NCBI RefSeq assembly: GCF_001425025.1
Contig: NZ_LMDE01000012.1
Span: 186,101 to 250,100 of the forward strand
From: Nocardioides sp. Root122
GTDB lineage: Bacteria > Actinomycetota > Actinomycetes > Propionibacteriales > Nocardioidaceae
Direction of reading: 5' to 3'
Length of the DNA stretch: 64,000 nt
Shown here: one piece after another, positions 8,739 to 17,661 of the stretch
Layout: each line of letters opens with the position of its first letter
Position numbering within the stretch: position 1 is the first letter of the stretch
Notes under the pieces: model-generated
Seen by the model: the letters and a program-made list of their open reading frames with translations, nothing else
Databases searched by the model: none
What the model was told of the DNA's origin: nothing
Position numbers and translations under genes: made by a program

Positions 8739-9782
8739 ATGGCACTGAACATCACTTCTGGGGGCTTCATCGGCCGCGACATGGCCGTCGACCTCGGCAC
8801 CGCCAACACGCTGGTCTATGTCCGCGGCAAGGGCGTCGTGCTCGACGAGCCCTCCGTGGTGGCGATGAACACCGCCAACGGCGAGGTGCTCGCGGTCGGC
8901 CACGAGGCCAAGCGGATGATCGGCCGCACGCCCGACACGATCGCCGCGATCCGCCCGCTCAAGGACGGCGTGATCGCCGACTTCGAGGCGACCGAGCAGA
9001 TGCTGCGCTACTTCATCCACCAGGTGCACCGCCGCCGCTACTTCGCCAAGCCCCGCATGGTGATCTGCGTGCCGAGCGGCATCACCGCGGTCGAGCAGCG
9101 TGCGGTCAAGGAAGCCGGCTACCAGGCCGGTGCCCGCCGGGTCTACATCGTGGAGGAGCCGATGGCCGCCGCGATCGGGGCCGGGCTGCCGGTGCACGAG
9201 GCGACGGGCAACATGGTCGTCGACGTCGGCGGGGGCACCACCGAGGTCGCCGTGATCAGCCTCGGCGGCATCGTCACCAGCCTGTCCGTCCGCACCGCCG
9301 GCGACGACCTCGACCAGGCGATCATCGCGTGGATGAAGAAGGAGTACTCCCTCATGCTGGGGGAGCGCACGGCCGAGGAGATGAAGATGACCCTCGGGTC
9401 GGCCTTCCCGCTGCCGACCGAGCCCGACGCCGAGATCCGCGGACGCGACATGGTCTCCGGCCTGCCCCGCACGGTGGTGGTCTCCAGCTCCGAGCTGCGC
9501 CAGGCACTGGAGGAGCCGCTGCACAACATCATCGACGCGGTGCGCACCACCCTCGACCAGACGCCGCCCGAGCTGGCCGGCGACATCATGGACCGCGGCA
9601 TCGTGCTCACCGGCGGTGGCGCCATGCTCCGCGGTCTCGACGAGCGCCTGCGCCACGAGACCGGCATGCCGGTGCACGTGGCCGAGGACCCGCTGTCGTC
9701 GGTCGCCTACGGCGCCGGCAAGTGCGTGGAGGAGTTCGAGGCGCTCCAGCAGGTCCTGGTCTCCGACGTGAGGCGGTTCTGA
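8739..9782 (+). CDS. mreB: rod-shape actin homologue MreB
   Basis: 347 aa actin-fold ATPase that forms membrane-bound filaments guiding lateral wall synthesis. Phosphate-1 loop VDLGTANTLVYVRGKG, phosphate-2 VVDVGGGTTEVAVISLGG and the adenosine motif GIVLTGGGAMLRGLDE are all intact, and the length is normal. It is the first gene of a tightly overlapping five-gene elongasome cluster; its TGA overlaps the mreC ATG by one base. Confidence 0.97.
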   Translation: MALNITSGGFIGRDMAVDLGTANTLVYVRGKGVVLDEPSVVAMNTANGEVLAVGHEAKRMIGRTPDTIAAIRPLKDGVIADFEATEQMLRYFIHQVHRRRYFAKPRMVICVPSGITAVEQRAVKEAGYQAGARRVYIVEEPMAAAIGAGLPVHEATGNMVVDVGGGTTEVAVISLGGIVTSLSVRTAGDDLDQAIIAWMKKEYSLMLGERTAEEMKMTLGSAFPLPTEPDAEIRGRDMVSGLPRTVVVSSSELRQALEEPLHNIIDAVRTTLDQTPPELAGDIMDRGIVLTGGGAMLRGLDERLRHETGMPVHVAEDPLSSVAYGAGKCVEEFEALQQVLVSDVRRF

Positions 9783-10723
9783 TGCGTGGCCTCGGGGGCA
9801 GGCAGGACGGCAGGGAGCGACGCTGGACCGGTCTCGACCGGCTCGAGTCGCGCAACCGTGCGCCGCGCTCGCTGCTGGTGGCGCTGGTCCTGGCGAGCGT
9901 CACGCTGATCACGCTCGACGTCTCCGGAGGTGGCAGCTCGCCGATCGAGCCGGCCCGACGCGTGGTGGGGGAGGCCTTCGGCCCTGCCGAGTCGGCCGCG
10001 GCAGCCGCCGTACGCCCCTTCACGGCGGTGCCCGCGTGGTTCCGCAGCAAGGGCGACCTCGCCGACGAGGTCCGTGACCTCGAGGCGAGCAACGCCGAGC
10101 TGCGCGGCAAGGTCGAGCTGGCCGGGTTCGACCGCAACCGCCTCGAGCAGTACGACGGCCTCACCAGCGCCGCGACCGACCTCGGGTCCGCGCTGGTCCC
10201 CGCCCGGGTGGTCGCCCTCGGCTCCCGCCAGTCGCAGAGCTTCACCGTCACCATCGACGCCGGCTCCGACGCGGGCATCGGGCCCGACATGACGGTCGTC
10301 AACAACGACGGCCTCGTCGGACGGGTCCTGCGCGTCACCCGCAGCACCGCGACGGTCCTGCTCATCGTCGACCCCGACTCGACCGTCGGTGGCCGCGTCG
10401 GCTCGAGCATGGAGATCGGCTTCGTCACCGGCAGCGGGTCGCTGAAGGAGGCCGCAGGCCTCGACCTCCGCCTGGTCGACGACGCATCCGTGCCCTCGCG
10501 CGACGACACGGTCGTGACGTGGGGGAGCAGCACGGGTCCCTACGCCCCGGGCGTGCCGATCGGCACGATCACCGAGGTCTACAGCTCGCTGCGCGAGGCC
10601 TCCCAGCGCGCGGTGGTGAAGCCCCTCGTGGACTTCTCCGCCCTCGACGTCGTGGGCGTGATGGTGCCCAGCGGCTCGGCGAGCGACCGCGCGATCATCG
10701 AGGCCGACGGGAGCCTGCGGTGA
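9782..10723 (+). CDS. mreC: rod-shape protein MreC
   Basis: 313 aa. The start is the ATG overlapping the mreB stop; the longer frame from 9329 is a shadow. A short cytoplasmic N-terminus is followed by one membrane helix (about 30-47, LLVALVLASVTLITLDV). A coiled-coil segment (about 90-120, DLADEVRDLEASNAELRGKVE) follows, and then the paired beta-barrel domain (VVALGSRQSQSFTVTIDAGSDAG ... VGVMVPSG). It scaffolds PBP2/RodA in the periplasm-side space. It overlaps mreD by GTGA. Confidence 0.94.
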   Translation: MRGLGGRQDGRERRWTGLDRLESRNRAPRSLLVALVLASVTLITLDVSGGGSSPIEPARRVVGEAFGPAESAAAAAVRPFTAVPAWFRSKGDLADEVRDLEASNAELRGKVELAGFDRNRLEQYDGLTSAATDLGSALVPARVVALGSRQSQSFTVTIDAGSDAGIGPDMTVVNNDGLVGRVLRVTRSTATVLLIVDPDSTVGGRVGSSMEIGFVTGSGSLKEAAGLDLRLVDDASVPSRDDTVVTWGSSTGPYAPGVPIGTITEVYSSLREASQRAVVKPLVDFSALDVVGVMVPSGSASDRAIIEADGSLR

Positions 10724-11232
10724 GCTACCTCCGCTGGCTCGCCGCCCTGGCCGCCGTCGTGGTCGCGCTCACCCTCCAGGTGTCGCTGTTCCCGCACGTG
10801 GCGTGGCACGGCATCGTGCCCAACCTCTGCCTCCTCGTCGTGGTGGCGGCCGCCCTCACCGTCGAGGCGCCGTTCGCCCTGGTCCTGGGGTTCGTGGCGG
10901 GCATCACGCTCGACCTGGCGCCGCCGGCCGACCACATCGCCGGCCGCTGGGCGCTCGCCCTCACCGTCGCGGCCTTCCTCGCCGCGCGCGTGCGCCAGGA
11001 CCAGAAGCCCACCGCCCTCGCGGTGATCGGCACGGTCGCCGCCTCCTCGTTCGTCGCCACGTCGCTGTTCGCCCTGACCGGCGTCGTGCTCAAGGACCCG
11101 ACGATGTCGGTCTCCGGCCTGCTGGAGGTCGTGCTCGTCGCCGTGGTCTGGGACGTCCTGCTCACCCCGTTCGTCCTGCCGCCGCTGATGAAGCTGTTCA
11201 CCCGGCTCAGCCCGCAGTGGGCCACCACGTGA
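10720..11232 (+). CDS. mreD: rod-shape protein MreD
   Basis: 170 aa, GTG start overlapping the mreC stop. An integral membrane protein with about five or six helices, ending VWDVLLTPFVLPPLMKLF, the typical MreD C-terminus. It links MreC to the RodA/PBP2 complex. Its last codons overlap the PBP2 start (GTGA). Confidence 0.9.
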   Translation: MSYLRWLAALAAVVVALTLQVSLFPHVAWHGIVPNLCLLVVVAAALTVEAPFALVLGFVAGITLDLAPPADHIAGRWALALTVAAFLAARVRQDQKPTALAVIGTVAASSFVATSLFALTGVVLKDPTMSVSGLLEVVLVAVVWDVLLTPFVLPPLMKLFTRLSPQWATT

Positions 11233-13358
11233 GCCCCGCCGGCCACCGGAGCCGCCTGCGCCTCGTCGTGGTGCAGGTGCTGGCCTTCTCCCTGTTCGCG
11301 ACGCTGTTCGTGCGGCTCTACTACCTCCAGGTCATCGGCGGCGAGTCCTACCAGGCGCAGGCCGCCAACCAGTCGGTGCGCGACATCGTCGTGCAGCCGC
11401 AGCGCGGCCTGATCGTCGACAGCCAGGGCCGCCCCCTGGTGGCCAACCGCACGTCCTGGGTGATCTCGGTCGACCGCACGCTGCTCGGCAAGCTCGACGA
11501 CGACCAGCGCACCGAGCTGGTCCGACGCGTGGCCGTCGCCGTCGACAGCACGCCGAAGAAGGTCGAGGCGCGCCTGGTCACCTGCGGCGACCCCGGCAGC
11601 GTCCGTGACGTGTGCTGGAACGGCTCGCCCTACCAGCCGGTGCCGGTCGCGATCGACGTCTCCAAGGACGTCGCGCTGCGCGTGCTCGAGCAGCCCGAGG
11701 ACTACCCGGGCGTGCTCGCCGAGCAGCAGAACGTCCGGTCCTACCCCCGGCCCTTCGGCATCAACCTCGCCCACGTCCTGGGCTACCTCAGCCCGATCAC
11801 CGAGGACGAGTACGACCTCGCCTCCGAGCGCGACGACCGCTCGCTCAACGGCGCCTCCGTCGTCGGCCGTGCCGGCGTGGAGAAGGAGTACGACGAGTGG
11901 CTGCGCGGCCTGCCCGGCTATCGACGCGTCGCGGTCGACTCGATGGGTCGCGTGCTCGGTGACGACTCGCTCGTCGAGAGCACGCCCGGCGACACGCTGG
12001 TCACCTCCATCGACGCGAAGGTCCAGGCGGTCGTGGAGAAGCAGCTCGCCGAGCGGATCAAGGTCCAGCGCGCCACGCTCGACCCGGTCACCGGCCGCAA
12101 GTTCGCCGCCGACTCGGGGGCGGCGGTGGTCCTGGACGCGAAGACCGGCCGCGTCATCGCGATGGCCAGCCAGCCGACCTACGACCCCGACGTGTGGACC
12201 GGCGGCATCAGCGAGCCCGAGCTGGCCCGGCTCTACTCCGAGAAGGCCGGCACGCCGCTGCTCTCCCGGGCGACCCAGGGCCAGTTCGCCCCGGGCTCGA
12301 CGTGGAAGCCGTTCATGACGGCGGGTGCGCTCACCAACGGCTACTCGACCGACACCCGGCTCGACTGCTCCTCGAGCTTCCAGGTCGGCAACCGCCCCTT
12401 CAGGAACCACGAGTCCGCCGCCGAGGGCTTCATCGGCTTCGCGCGGGCGCTCGAGGTCTCCTGCAACACCTTCTTCTACCGCATCGGCTACGACTTCTGG
12501 CAGCGCTTCGGCAGCGACCCGGCCGACGTCGACGCGAGGGACCCGCTCGTCGAGATCGCCAAGGTCTTCGGCTTCGGATCGCGCACCGGCATCGACCTGC
12601 CGGGCGAGGCCCCGGGCCGCATCGCCGACCGTCACTGGAAGCAGGCCTACTACGAGTCGCAGAAGGACTACTACTGCGACCTCAGCAGCAAGCCGCAGGA
12701 CGCCGACACCAGCGACTTCGTCTACACCTTCGCGCGGGAGTTCTGCGTCGAGGGCAACCTCTACCGGGCCGGCGACGCGGTCAACTTCTCCATCGGGCAG
12801 GGCGACACGATCGTCACGCCTCTCCAGCTCGCCCGCGCCTACGCCGCGCTCAGCAACGGCGGCACCCTCTGGGCGCCGACCGTGGCCAAGGCGATCGTGA
12901 GCCCCGAGGGCGAGGTGCTGCGACGCATCGCCCCGCGCAAGGTCGCGAAGGTCGACGTGCCGGAGAAGGACATCGACTTCATCGACAACGCGCTCAAGGG
13001 CGTCACCAGCGTGGGCACGATGGCCTGGAAGATGGGTGGCTTCCCGCTCGACAAGGTCACCGTCCGGTCCAAGACGGGCTCGGCCGAGGTCTACGGAAAG
13101 CAGTCGACCGGCTGGGTGGCGTCCTACACGAAGGACTACGTCGTGGTGATGATGATCAGCCAGGCGGGCACCGGCTCCGGCTCGACGGGCGAGGGGGTCC
13201 GCGCGATCTGGGAGTCGCTCTACGGCATCGCCGGCGAGACCGTCTCCCCGAAGCGCGCCGCCATCCCGGGCACGGTCCCGCCGGCGAAGCTGCCGCAGTT
13301 CCTCGCCGACGGCTCGATCATGCCGCCGGCCGTCCGCACCAAGCTCGCAGGGGAGTGA
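11229..13358 (+). CDS. mrdA: penicillin-binding protein 2 (class B transpeptidase)
   Basis: 709 aa; GTG start overlapping mreD. One N-terminal membrane anchor (about 10-30), then the non-penicillin-binding dimerisation domain (RGLIVDSQGRPLVANR). The transpeptidase domain has the SxxK active site S357-T-W-K360 (FAPGSTWKP), SCN motif (EVSCNTFF) and KTG (SKTGSAEV). It cross-links peptidoglycan during elongation with RodA. The CDLSSKPQ...FCVEGN insert before the last third holds two Cys that could pair outside the membrane. Confidence 0.95.
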   Translation: MSPAGHRSRLRLVVVQVLAFSLFATLFVRLYYLQVIGGESYQAQAANQSVRDIVVQPQRGLIVDSQGRPLVANRTSWVISVDRTLLGKLDDDQRTELVRRVAVAVDSTPKKVEARLVTCGDPGSVRDVCWNGSPYQPVPVAIDVSKDVALRVLEQPEDYPGVLAEQQNVRSYPRPFGINLAHVLGYLSPITEDEYDLASERDDRSLNGASVVGRAGVEKEYDEWLRGLPGYRRVAVDSMGRVLGDDSLVESTPGDTLVTSIDAKVQAVVEKQLAERIKVQRATLDPVTGRKFAADSGAAVVLDAKTGRVIAMASQPTYDPDVWTGGISEPELARLYSEKAGTPLLSRATQGQFAPGSTWKPFMTAGALTNGYSTDTRLDCSSSFQVGNRPFRNHESAAEGFIGFARALEVSCNTFFYRIGYDFWQRFGSDPADVDARDPLVEIAKVFGFGSRTGIDLPGEAPGRIADRHWKQAYYESQKDYYCDLSSKPQDADTSDFVYTFAREFCVEGNLYRAGDAVNFSIGQGDTIVTPLQLARAYAALSNGGTLWAPTVAKAIVSPEGEVLRRIAPRKVAKVDVPEKDIDFIDNALKGVTSVGTMAWKMGGFPLDKVTVRSKTGSAEVYGKQSTGWVASYTKDYVVVMMISQAGTGSGSTGEGVRAIWESLYGIAGETVSPKRAAIPGTVPPAKLPQFLADGSIMPPAVRTKLAGE

Positions 13359-13362
13359 GCCG

Positions 13363-14562
13363 GTGACGATCCGATCGGGACCCGCCTCCAGCAGCCTGCG
13401 CGCCCCCGGCCTCGACTGGCTGCTGATGTTCGCGGCCACGACGCTGGTCGCCCTCGGCAGCCTGCTCGTGTGGTCGGCCACGTCCACCCGGGCCGACCTC
13501 ACCGGCGGTGACCCGAACGCCTACCTGCGCAAGCAGCTGGTCAACGTCGCCATCGGCGTGGTGCTGATGGTCGCGGTGATGGCCGTCGACCACCGCTGGG
13601 TGCGGATCCTCGCGCCGCTGGCCTACCTCGCGAGCGTCGCCGGGCTCGTGATGGTGCTGGTCGCGGGCAGCACCGTCAACGGCTCCCGCTCGTGGCTCCA
13701 GGTCGGCGGGATGTCGATCCAGCCCTCGGAGTTCGCCAAGCTCGCCGTGGTCATCGGGATGGCGCTCGTCGTGGCCGAGCGGACGGAGCGGCGCTGGGGC
13801 CGGAGGGTGGGGAGCCTCGAGGTCCTCGCCATGCTCGCCATCGCCGGCCTGCCAGCCGTGCTGATCCTGCTGCAGCCCGACCTCGGCACCATGCTGGTCC
13901 TCTCCGCCACTGTCTTCGGCGTGCTCGCCATCGCAGGTGCCGGACGCCGCTGGCTGGCCGGGCTGACCCTCGGCGCCGTCGTCGGCGCGATTGCCGCGGT
14001 CTCGGCCGGTGTGCTCAAGCCCTACCAGGTCGACCGGTTCCTCGCCTTCACCAACCCCGGCCTCGACCCCCGGGGGGCGGGCTACAACACCGAGCAGGCG
14101 CGCATCGCGGTCGGCAACGGCGGGCTCCTCGGCCAGGGGCTCTTCGAGGGCTCCCAGACCCGGTCGGGCTTCGTGCCCGAGCAGCACACCGACTTCATCT
14201 TCACCGTCGCCGGTGAGGAGCTGGGGCTGGTGGGCGCGGGCGTGATGATCCTGCTGCTGGCGGTGCTGGTCTGGCGCGCGCTGGCGATCTCGGCCGGGGC
14301 CGGCGACCTGTTCGGTCGCGTCGCGGCCGCCGGCATCGCCTGCTGGTGGGGGTTCCAGGCCTTCCAGAACATCGGCATGTGCCTCGGCATCATGCCCGTC
14401 ACCGGCGTGCCGCTGCCCTTCGTGTCCTACGGCGGCAGCTCGTTGTTCGCGGGCATGCTCGCCCTCGGCCTGCTCCAGAACATCCACCTGAGGTCGTCGG
14501 GGCAGGTGCGTCGCGGAGTCGTCGCGGAGCCGGCCCTGGGCAGGCCGCTGGCCCGCCGCTGA
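13363..14562 (+). CDS. rodA: SEDS peptidoglycan glycosyltransferase RodA
   Basis: 399 aa, GTG start 4 nt after the PBP2 stop with a GGGGAG ribosome-binding site. It is a ten-helix SEDS protein that polymerises lipid II together with PBP2. Hallmarks are LVAGSTVNGSRSWLQVGGMSIQPSE, LLQPDLGTMLV, the catalytic-region EQHTDFIFTVAGEELG, and the C-terminal GVPLPFVSYGGSSLF. It closes the mre cluster. Confidence 0.96.
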   Translation: MTIRSGPASSSLRAPGLDWLLMFAATTLVALGSLLVWSATSTRADLTGGDPNAYLRKQLVNVAIGVVLMVAVMAVDHRWVRILAPLAYLASVAGLVMVLVAGSTVNGSRSWLQVGGMSIQPSEFAKLAVVIGMALVVAERTERRWGRRVGSLEVLAMLAIAGLPAVLILLQPDLGTMLVLSATVFGVLAIAGAGRRWLAGLTLGAVVGAIAAVSAGVLKPYQVDRFLAFTNPGLDPRGAGYNTEQARIAVGNGGLLGQGLFEGSQTRSGFVPEQHTDFIFTVAGEELGLVGAGVMILLLAVLVWRALAISAGAGDLFGRVAAAGIACWWGFQAFQNIGMCLGIMPVTGVPLPFVSYGGSSLFAGMLALGLLQNIHLRSSGQVRRGVVAEPALGRPLARR

Positions 14563-14576
14563 CCCGTCGTTGAGTA

Positions 14577-14616
14577 GGCCGCACCACCTGCCGCGACGTA
14601 ACCTAGGTGGTCGGCC
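14577..14616. terminator. hairpin after rodA
   Basis: Arm 14577-14589 pairs with 14605-14616 (12 bp, one bulged C), with a 15-nt loop containing TAACCT. It may end the rodA transcript. The loop hexamer could alternatively be a -10 element for the next gene. Confidence 0.5.
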
Positions 14617-14672
14617 GCCGGAGGTGGTGTGCCGGCTTCCCCGTCTCCCGTCCTTCATCGAGGTGTTCCGCC

Positions 14673-16646
14673 ATGTCCGTCGCGTCGGTCTTCCCGCGCC
14701 TGGAGGCCAGGCTTCCGTCGGTGCAGAAGCCCATCCAGTACGTCGGCGGGGAGCTGAACTCCGTCGTCAAGGACTGGGACTGCGCCGCCTCCTCGGAGGT
14801 CGGCGGCCCGACCGTGCGCTGGGCCCTGATGTACCCCGACGCCTACGAGGTCGGCCTGCCCAACCAGGGCGTGCAGATCCTCTACGAGGTGCTCAACGAG
14901 CGTGACTGGATCCTCGCCGAGCGCACCTACTCGGTGTGGCCCGACATGGAGCAGGTGATGCGCACCGGCGACGAGCACGGGCCGATCCCGCAGTTCACCG
15001 TCGACAGCCACCGTCCGGTCGGCGCCTTCGACCTCTTCGGCCTGAGCTTCTCCACCGAGCTCGGCTACACCAACATGCTCAACGCGCTGGACCTCGCCGG
15101 CATCCCGCTGCACGCCTCCGAGCGCGGCGAGGACGACCCCGTCGTGATCGCCGGCGGGCACGCCGCCTTCAACCCCGAGCCGATCGCCGACTTCGTCGAC
15201 GCGGCCGTGCTCGGTGACGGCGAGGAGGTCGTGCTGGCGATCTCGGAGGTGGTGCGCGAGTGGAAGGCCGAGGACCGCCCGGGTGGACGTGAGGAGCTGC
15301 TCCGCCGGCTCGCCGTCACCGGCAACATCTACGTCCCGCGCTTCTACGACGTCGCCTACGCCGCCGACGGCTCGATCGAGGCGGTCGTGCCCAACCGGCC
15401 TGGCATCCCGTTCCGGGTGCGCAAGCACACCCTAATGGACCTCGACCAGTGGCCCTACCCAGCCAACCCCCTGGTGCCCCTCGCCGAGACGGTGCACGAG
15501 CGGTTCTCGGTGGAGATCTTCCGCGGCTGCACCCGCGGCTGCCGCTTCTGCCAGGCCGGGATGATCACCCGCCCGGTGCGTGAGCGGTCGATCAAGACCA
15601 TCGGCGACATGGTCGAGAACGGCATCCGCAAGACCGGCTTCGAGGAGGTCGGCCTGCTGTCGCTGTCCAGCGCCGACCACACCGAGATCGGCGAGGTCGC
15701 CAAGGGCCTCGCGGACCGCTACGAGGGCTCGAACGTCTCGCTCTCGCTGCCCAGCACCCGCGTCGACGCCTTCAACATCACCCTGGCCAACGAGTTCTCC
15801 CGCAACGGTCGCCGCTCCGGCCTGACCTTCGCCCCCGAGGGCGGCTCCGAGCGGATGCGCAAGGTCATCAACAAGATGGTCAGCGAGGACGACCTGATCC
15901 GCACGGTCGCGGCGGCGTACTCCCACGGCTGGCGCCAGGTGAAGCTCTACTTCATGTGCGGCCTGCCCCAGGAGACCGACGAGGACGTCCTCGCCATCGC
16001 CGACCTGGCCAAGCGCGTGATCAAGACCGGGCGCGAGGTCTCGGGGCGCAACGACATCCGCTGCACCGTCTCCATCGGCGGCTTCGTGCCCAAGCCGCAC
16101 ACGCCGTTCCAGTGGGCCGCCCAGCTCGACCACGAGGCGACCGACGAACGGCTCCGGCTGCTGCGCGAGGTCGTCCGCGAGGACAAGAAGTACGCCCGCG
16201 CGATCGGCTTCCGCTACCACGACGGCAAGCCCGGCATCGTCGAGGGCCTGCTCTCGCGCGGCGATCGCCGCGTCGGTCGGGTCATCGAGGAGGTCTGGCG
16301 CGACGGCGGCCGCTTCGACGGCTGGAGCGAGCACTTCTCCTACGACCGCTGGATGGCGTCCGCCGACAAGGCGCTCGCCGGCACCGGCGTGGACGTCGAC
16401 TGGTACACCACCCGTGAGCGCGACTACGACGAGGTGCTCCCGTGGGAGCACCTCGACTCCGGCCTCGACAAGGACTGGCTCTGGGGTGACTGGGAGGACG
16501 CCCTCGCGGCCGCCGACGGCGCCGACATCGAGATCGAGGACTGCCGCTGGACGCCGTGCTACGACTGCGGTGTGTGCCCCGAGATGGGCACCGAGATCCA
16601 GGTCGGGCCGACCGGCCAGACGCTCCTGCCGCTGAGCGTCGTCTGA
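14673..16646 (+). CDS. TIGR03960-type radical SAM protein with B12-binding-like N-terminus
   Basis: 657 aa. I chose ATG 14673 over 14607 because it has a GAGGTG ribosome-binding site and begins MSVASVFPRLEA, the usual start of the family. The N-terminal half (about 60-200) resembles a B12-binding Rossmann domain. The radical SAM cluster motif is C286-x3-C290-x2-C293 (RGCTRGCRFCQAG). A Cys-rich tail (CRWTPCYDCGVC) lies near the C-terminus. In most actinobacteria the next gene is the DUF2344 partner; here that partner is at 27712. Exact reaction unknown; the pair is thought to act in RNA modification or translation, which is inference. Confidence 0.92.
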   Translation: MSVASVFPRLEARLPSVQKPIQYVGGELNSVVKDWDCAASSEVGGPTVRWALMYPDAYEVGLPNQGVQILYEVLNERDWILAERTYSVWPDMEQVMRTGDEHGPIPQFTVDSHRPVGAFDLFGLSFSTELGYTNMLNALDLAGIPLHASERGEDDPVVIAGGHAAFNPEPIADFVDAAVLGDGEEVVLAISEVVREWKAEDRPGGREELLRRLAVTGNIYVPRFYDVAYAADGSIEAVVPNRPGIPFRVRKHTLMDLDQWPYPANPLVPLAETVHERFSVEIFRGCTRGCRFCQAGMITRPVRERSIKTIGDMVENGIRKTGFEEVGLLSLSSADHTEIGEVAKGLADRYEGSNVSLSLPSTRVDAFNITLANEFSRNGRRSGLTFAPEGGSERMRKVINKMVSEDDLIRTVAAAYSHGWRQVKLYFMCGLPQETDEDVLAIADLAKRVIKTGREVSGRNDIRCTVSIGGFVPKPHTPFQWAAQLDHEATDERLRLLREVVREDKKYARAIGFRYHDGKPGIVEGLLSRGDRRVGRVIEEVWRDGGRFDGWSEHFSYDRWMASADKALAGTGVDVDWYTTRERDYDEVLPWEHLDSGLDKDWLWGDWEDALAAADGADIEIEDCRWTPCYDCGVCPEMGTEIQVGPTGQTLLPLSVV

Positions 16647-16660
16647 CCGGGCGCGACACC

Positions 16661-16666
16661 TATACT
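16661..16666 (+). promoter_or_regulatory. -10 element TATACT upstream of the glycan gene cluster
   Basis: A near-consensus -10 hexamer just after the radical SAM stop codon; the -35 region is poor. It would give a leader of about 60 nt carrying AGGAGG (16722-16727). Confidence 0.45.
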
Positions 16667-16734
16667 GCTGCACGTTTGACGGGGGCGTGGTGACGCACCC
16701 CGGCTGCTCGGACCTAGCCACAGGAGGAATGCGC

Positions 16735-17661
16735 GTGCTCGATGAGCCACGACTCGATGAGCCGGTGATCATTGGAGTGCAGTCGCTGCTCTACCACACC
16801 CCGATGGCGGGCGTGGTGCGCATGCTGGAGGCGCTCGACAACTCCTCGCGCATCGGTCAGAGCGAGGGCATGTGCACCGGTTTCGTGGTGACTCTCGGCG
16901 ACGCGTCCTCGGAGCGGCTGCTCAGCGACGCCGACCTCGACGAGCTCCGGGCTCGCCTGCCGCACATCCACCAGCTGCGCTACCACTTCTTCGCCGACAA
17001 CGTCGGGACCTCGCGCGGTCACAACGAGATGGCGCAGATCCTCGACGACCCCGACTACCTCATCTTCTCCAACCCCGACGTCGTCCCCGAGCCGCGCGCG
17101 ATCTGGCGCATGCTCGCCGCCTTCAAGGACCCCTCCGTGGGCTTCGTCGAGGCCAAGCAGCTGCCCATCGAGCACCCGAAGGACTACGCCAGCGGCACCG
17201 GCTTCACCTCCTGGGCCACGACCGCGTTCGCGATGACCCCGCGCGACCTCTTCGTCGAGCTCGGCGGCTTCGACTCCCAGACCTTCTTCATGTACTGCGA
17301 CGACGTCGACTACTCCTGGCGCGTGCGCGAGGCCGGCAAGCAGGTCGTCTTCCAGCCGGCCGCCGTGGTCTTCCACGACAAGTACCTCGACACCGACGGG
17401 CGCTGGATGCCCACGAGCGCCGAGGTGAGGTTCTCCGCGGAGGCGGGTCTGCTCATCGCCCACAAGTGGTCGAAGCCGGGGCTGGTCAAGTCGATCCTGC
17501 GCCGCTTCGAGTCCGCCGACGCCAGCCCGGAGGAGAAGGCCGCGGCCCGGGAGTTCCGCCAGCGTGAGCGCGAGGGCACCCTCGTCGAGCAGCGCGACCC
17601 CGACCACACGATCGGCACCTTCGCCAAGGGCCGCTACGCAGAGCACAGGTACTCGCTGTGA
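16735..17661 (+). CDS. family 2 glycosyltransferase
   Basis: 308 aa. I chose GTG 16735 because AGGAGG at 16722-16727 is 7 nt away; the in-frame ATG 16729 is too close to it and 16688 has no ribosome-binding site. GT-A fold features: VIIGVQSLLYHTP, the donor/metal region LIFSNPDVVPEP, the acceptor loop GTGFTSWATTAFAMTPRDLFVELGGFD, and YCDDVDYSWRVREAG, typical of rhamnosyl/galactofuranosyl-type GT2 enzymes. It probably adds a sugar to a surface glycan precursor at the inner face of the membrane. It overlaps the next gene by GTGA. Confidence 0.88.
   Translation: MLDEPRLDEPVIIGVQSLLYHTPMAGVVRMLEALDNSSRIGQSEGMCTGFVVTLGDASSERLLSDADLDELRARLPHIHQLRYHFFADNVGTSRGHNEMAQILDDPDYLIFSNPDVVPEPRAIWRMLAAFKDPSVGFVEAKQLPIEHPKDYASGTGFTSWATTAFAMTPRDLFVELGGFDSQTFFMYCDDVDYSWRVREAGKQVVFQPAAVVFHDKYLDTDGRWMPTSAEVRFSAEAGLLIAHKWSKPGLVKSILRRFESADASPEEKAAAREFRQREREGTLVEQRDPDHTIGTFAKGRYAEHRYSL

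Noticed and set aside
10725..13502. Long minus-strand reading frame of about 925 codons
   Set aside because: It lies antisense to mreD, PBP2 and rodA, whose catalytic motifs are intact; such frames are expected by chance in very GC-rich DNA.
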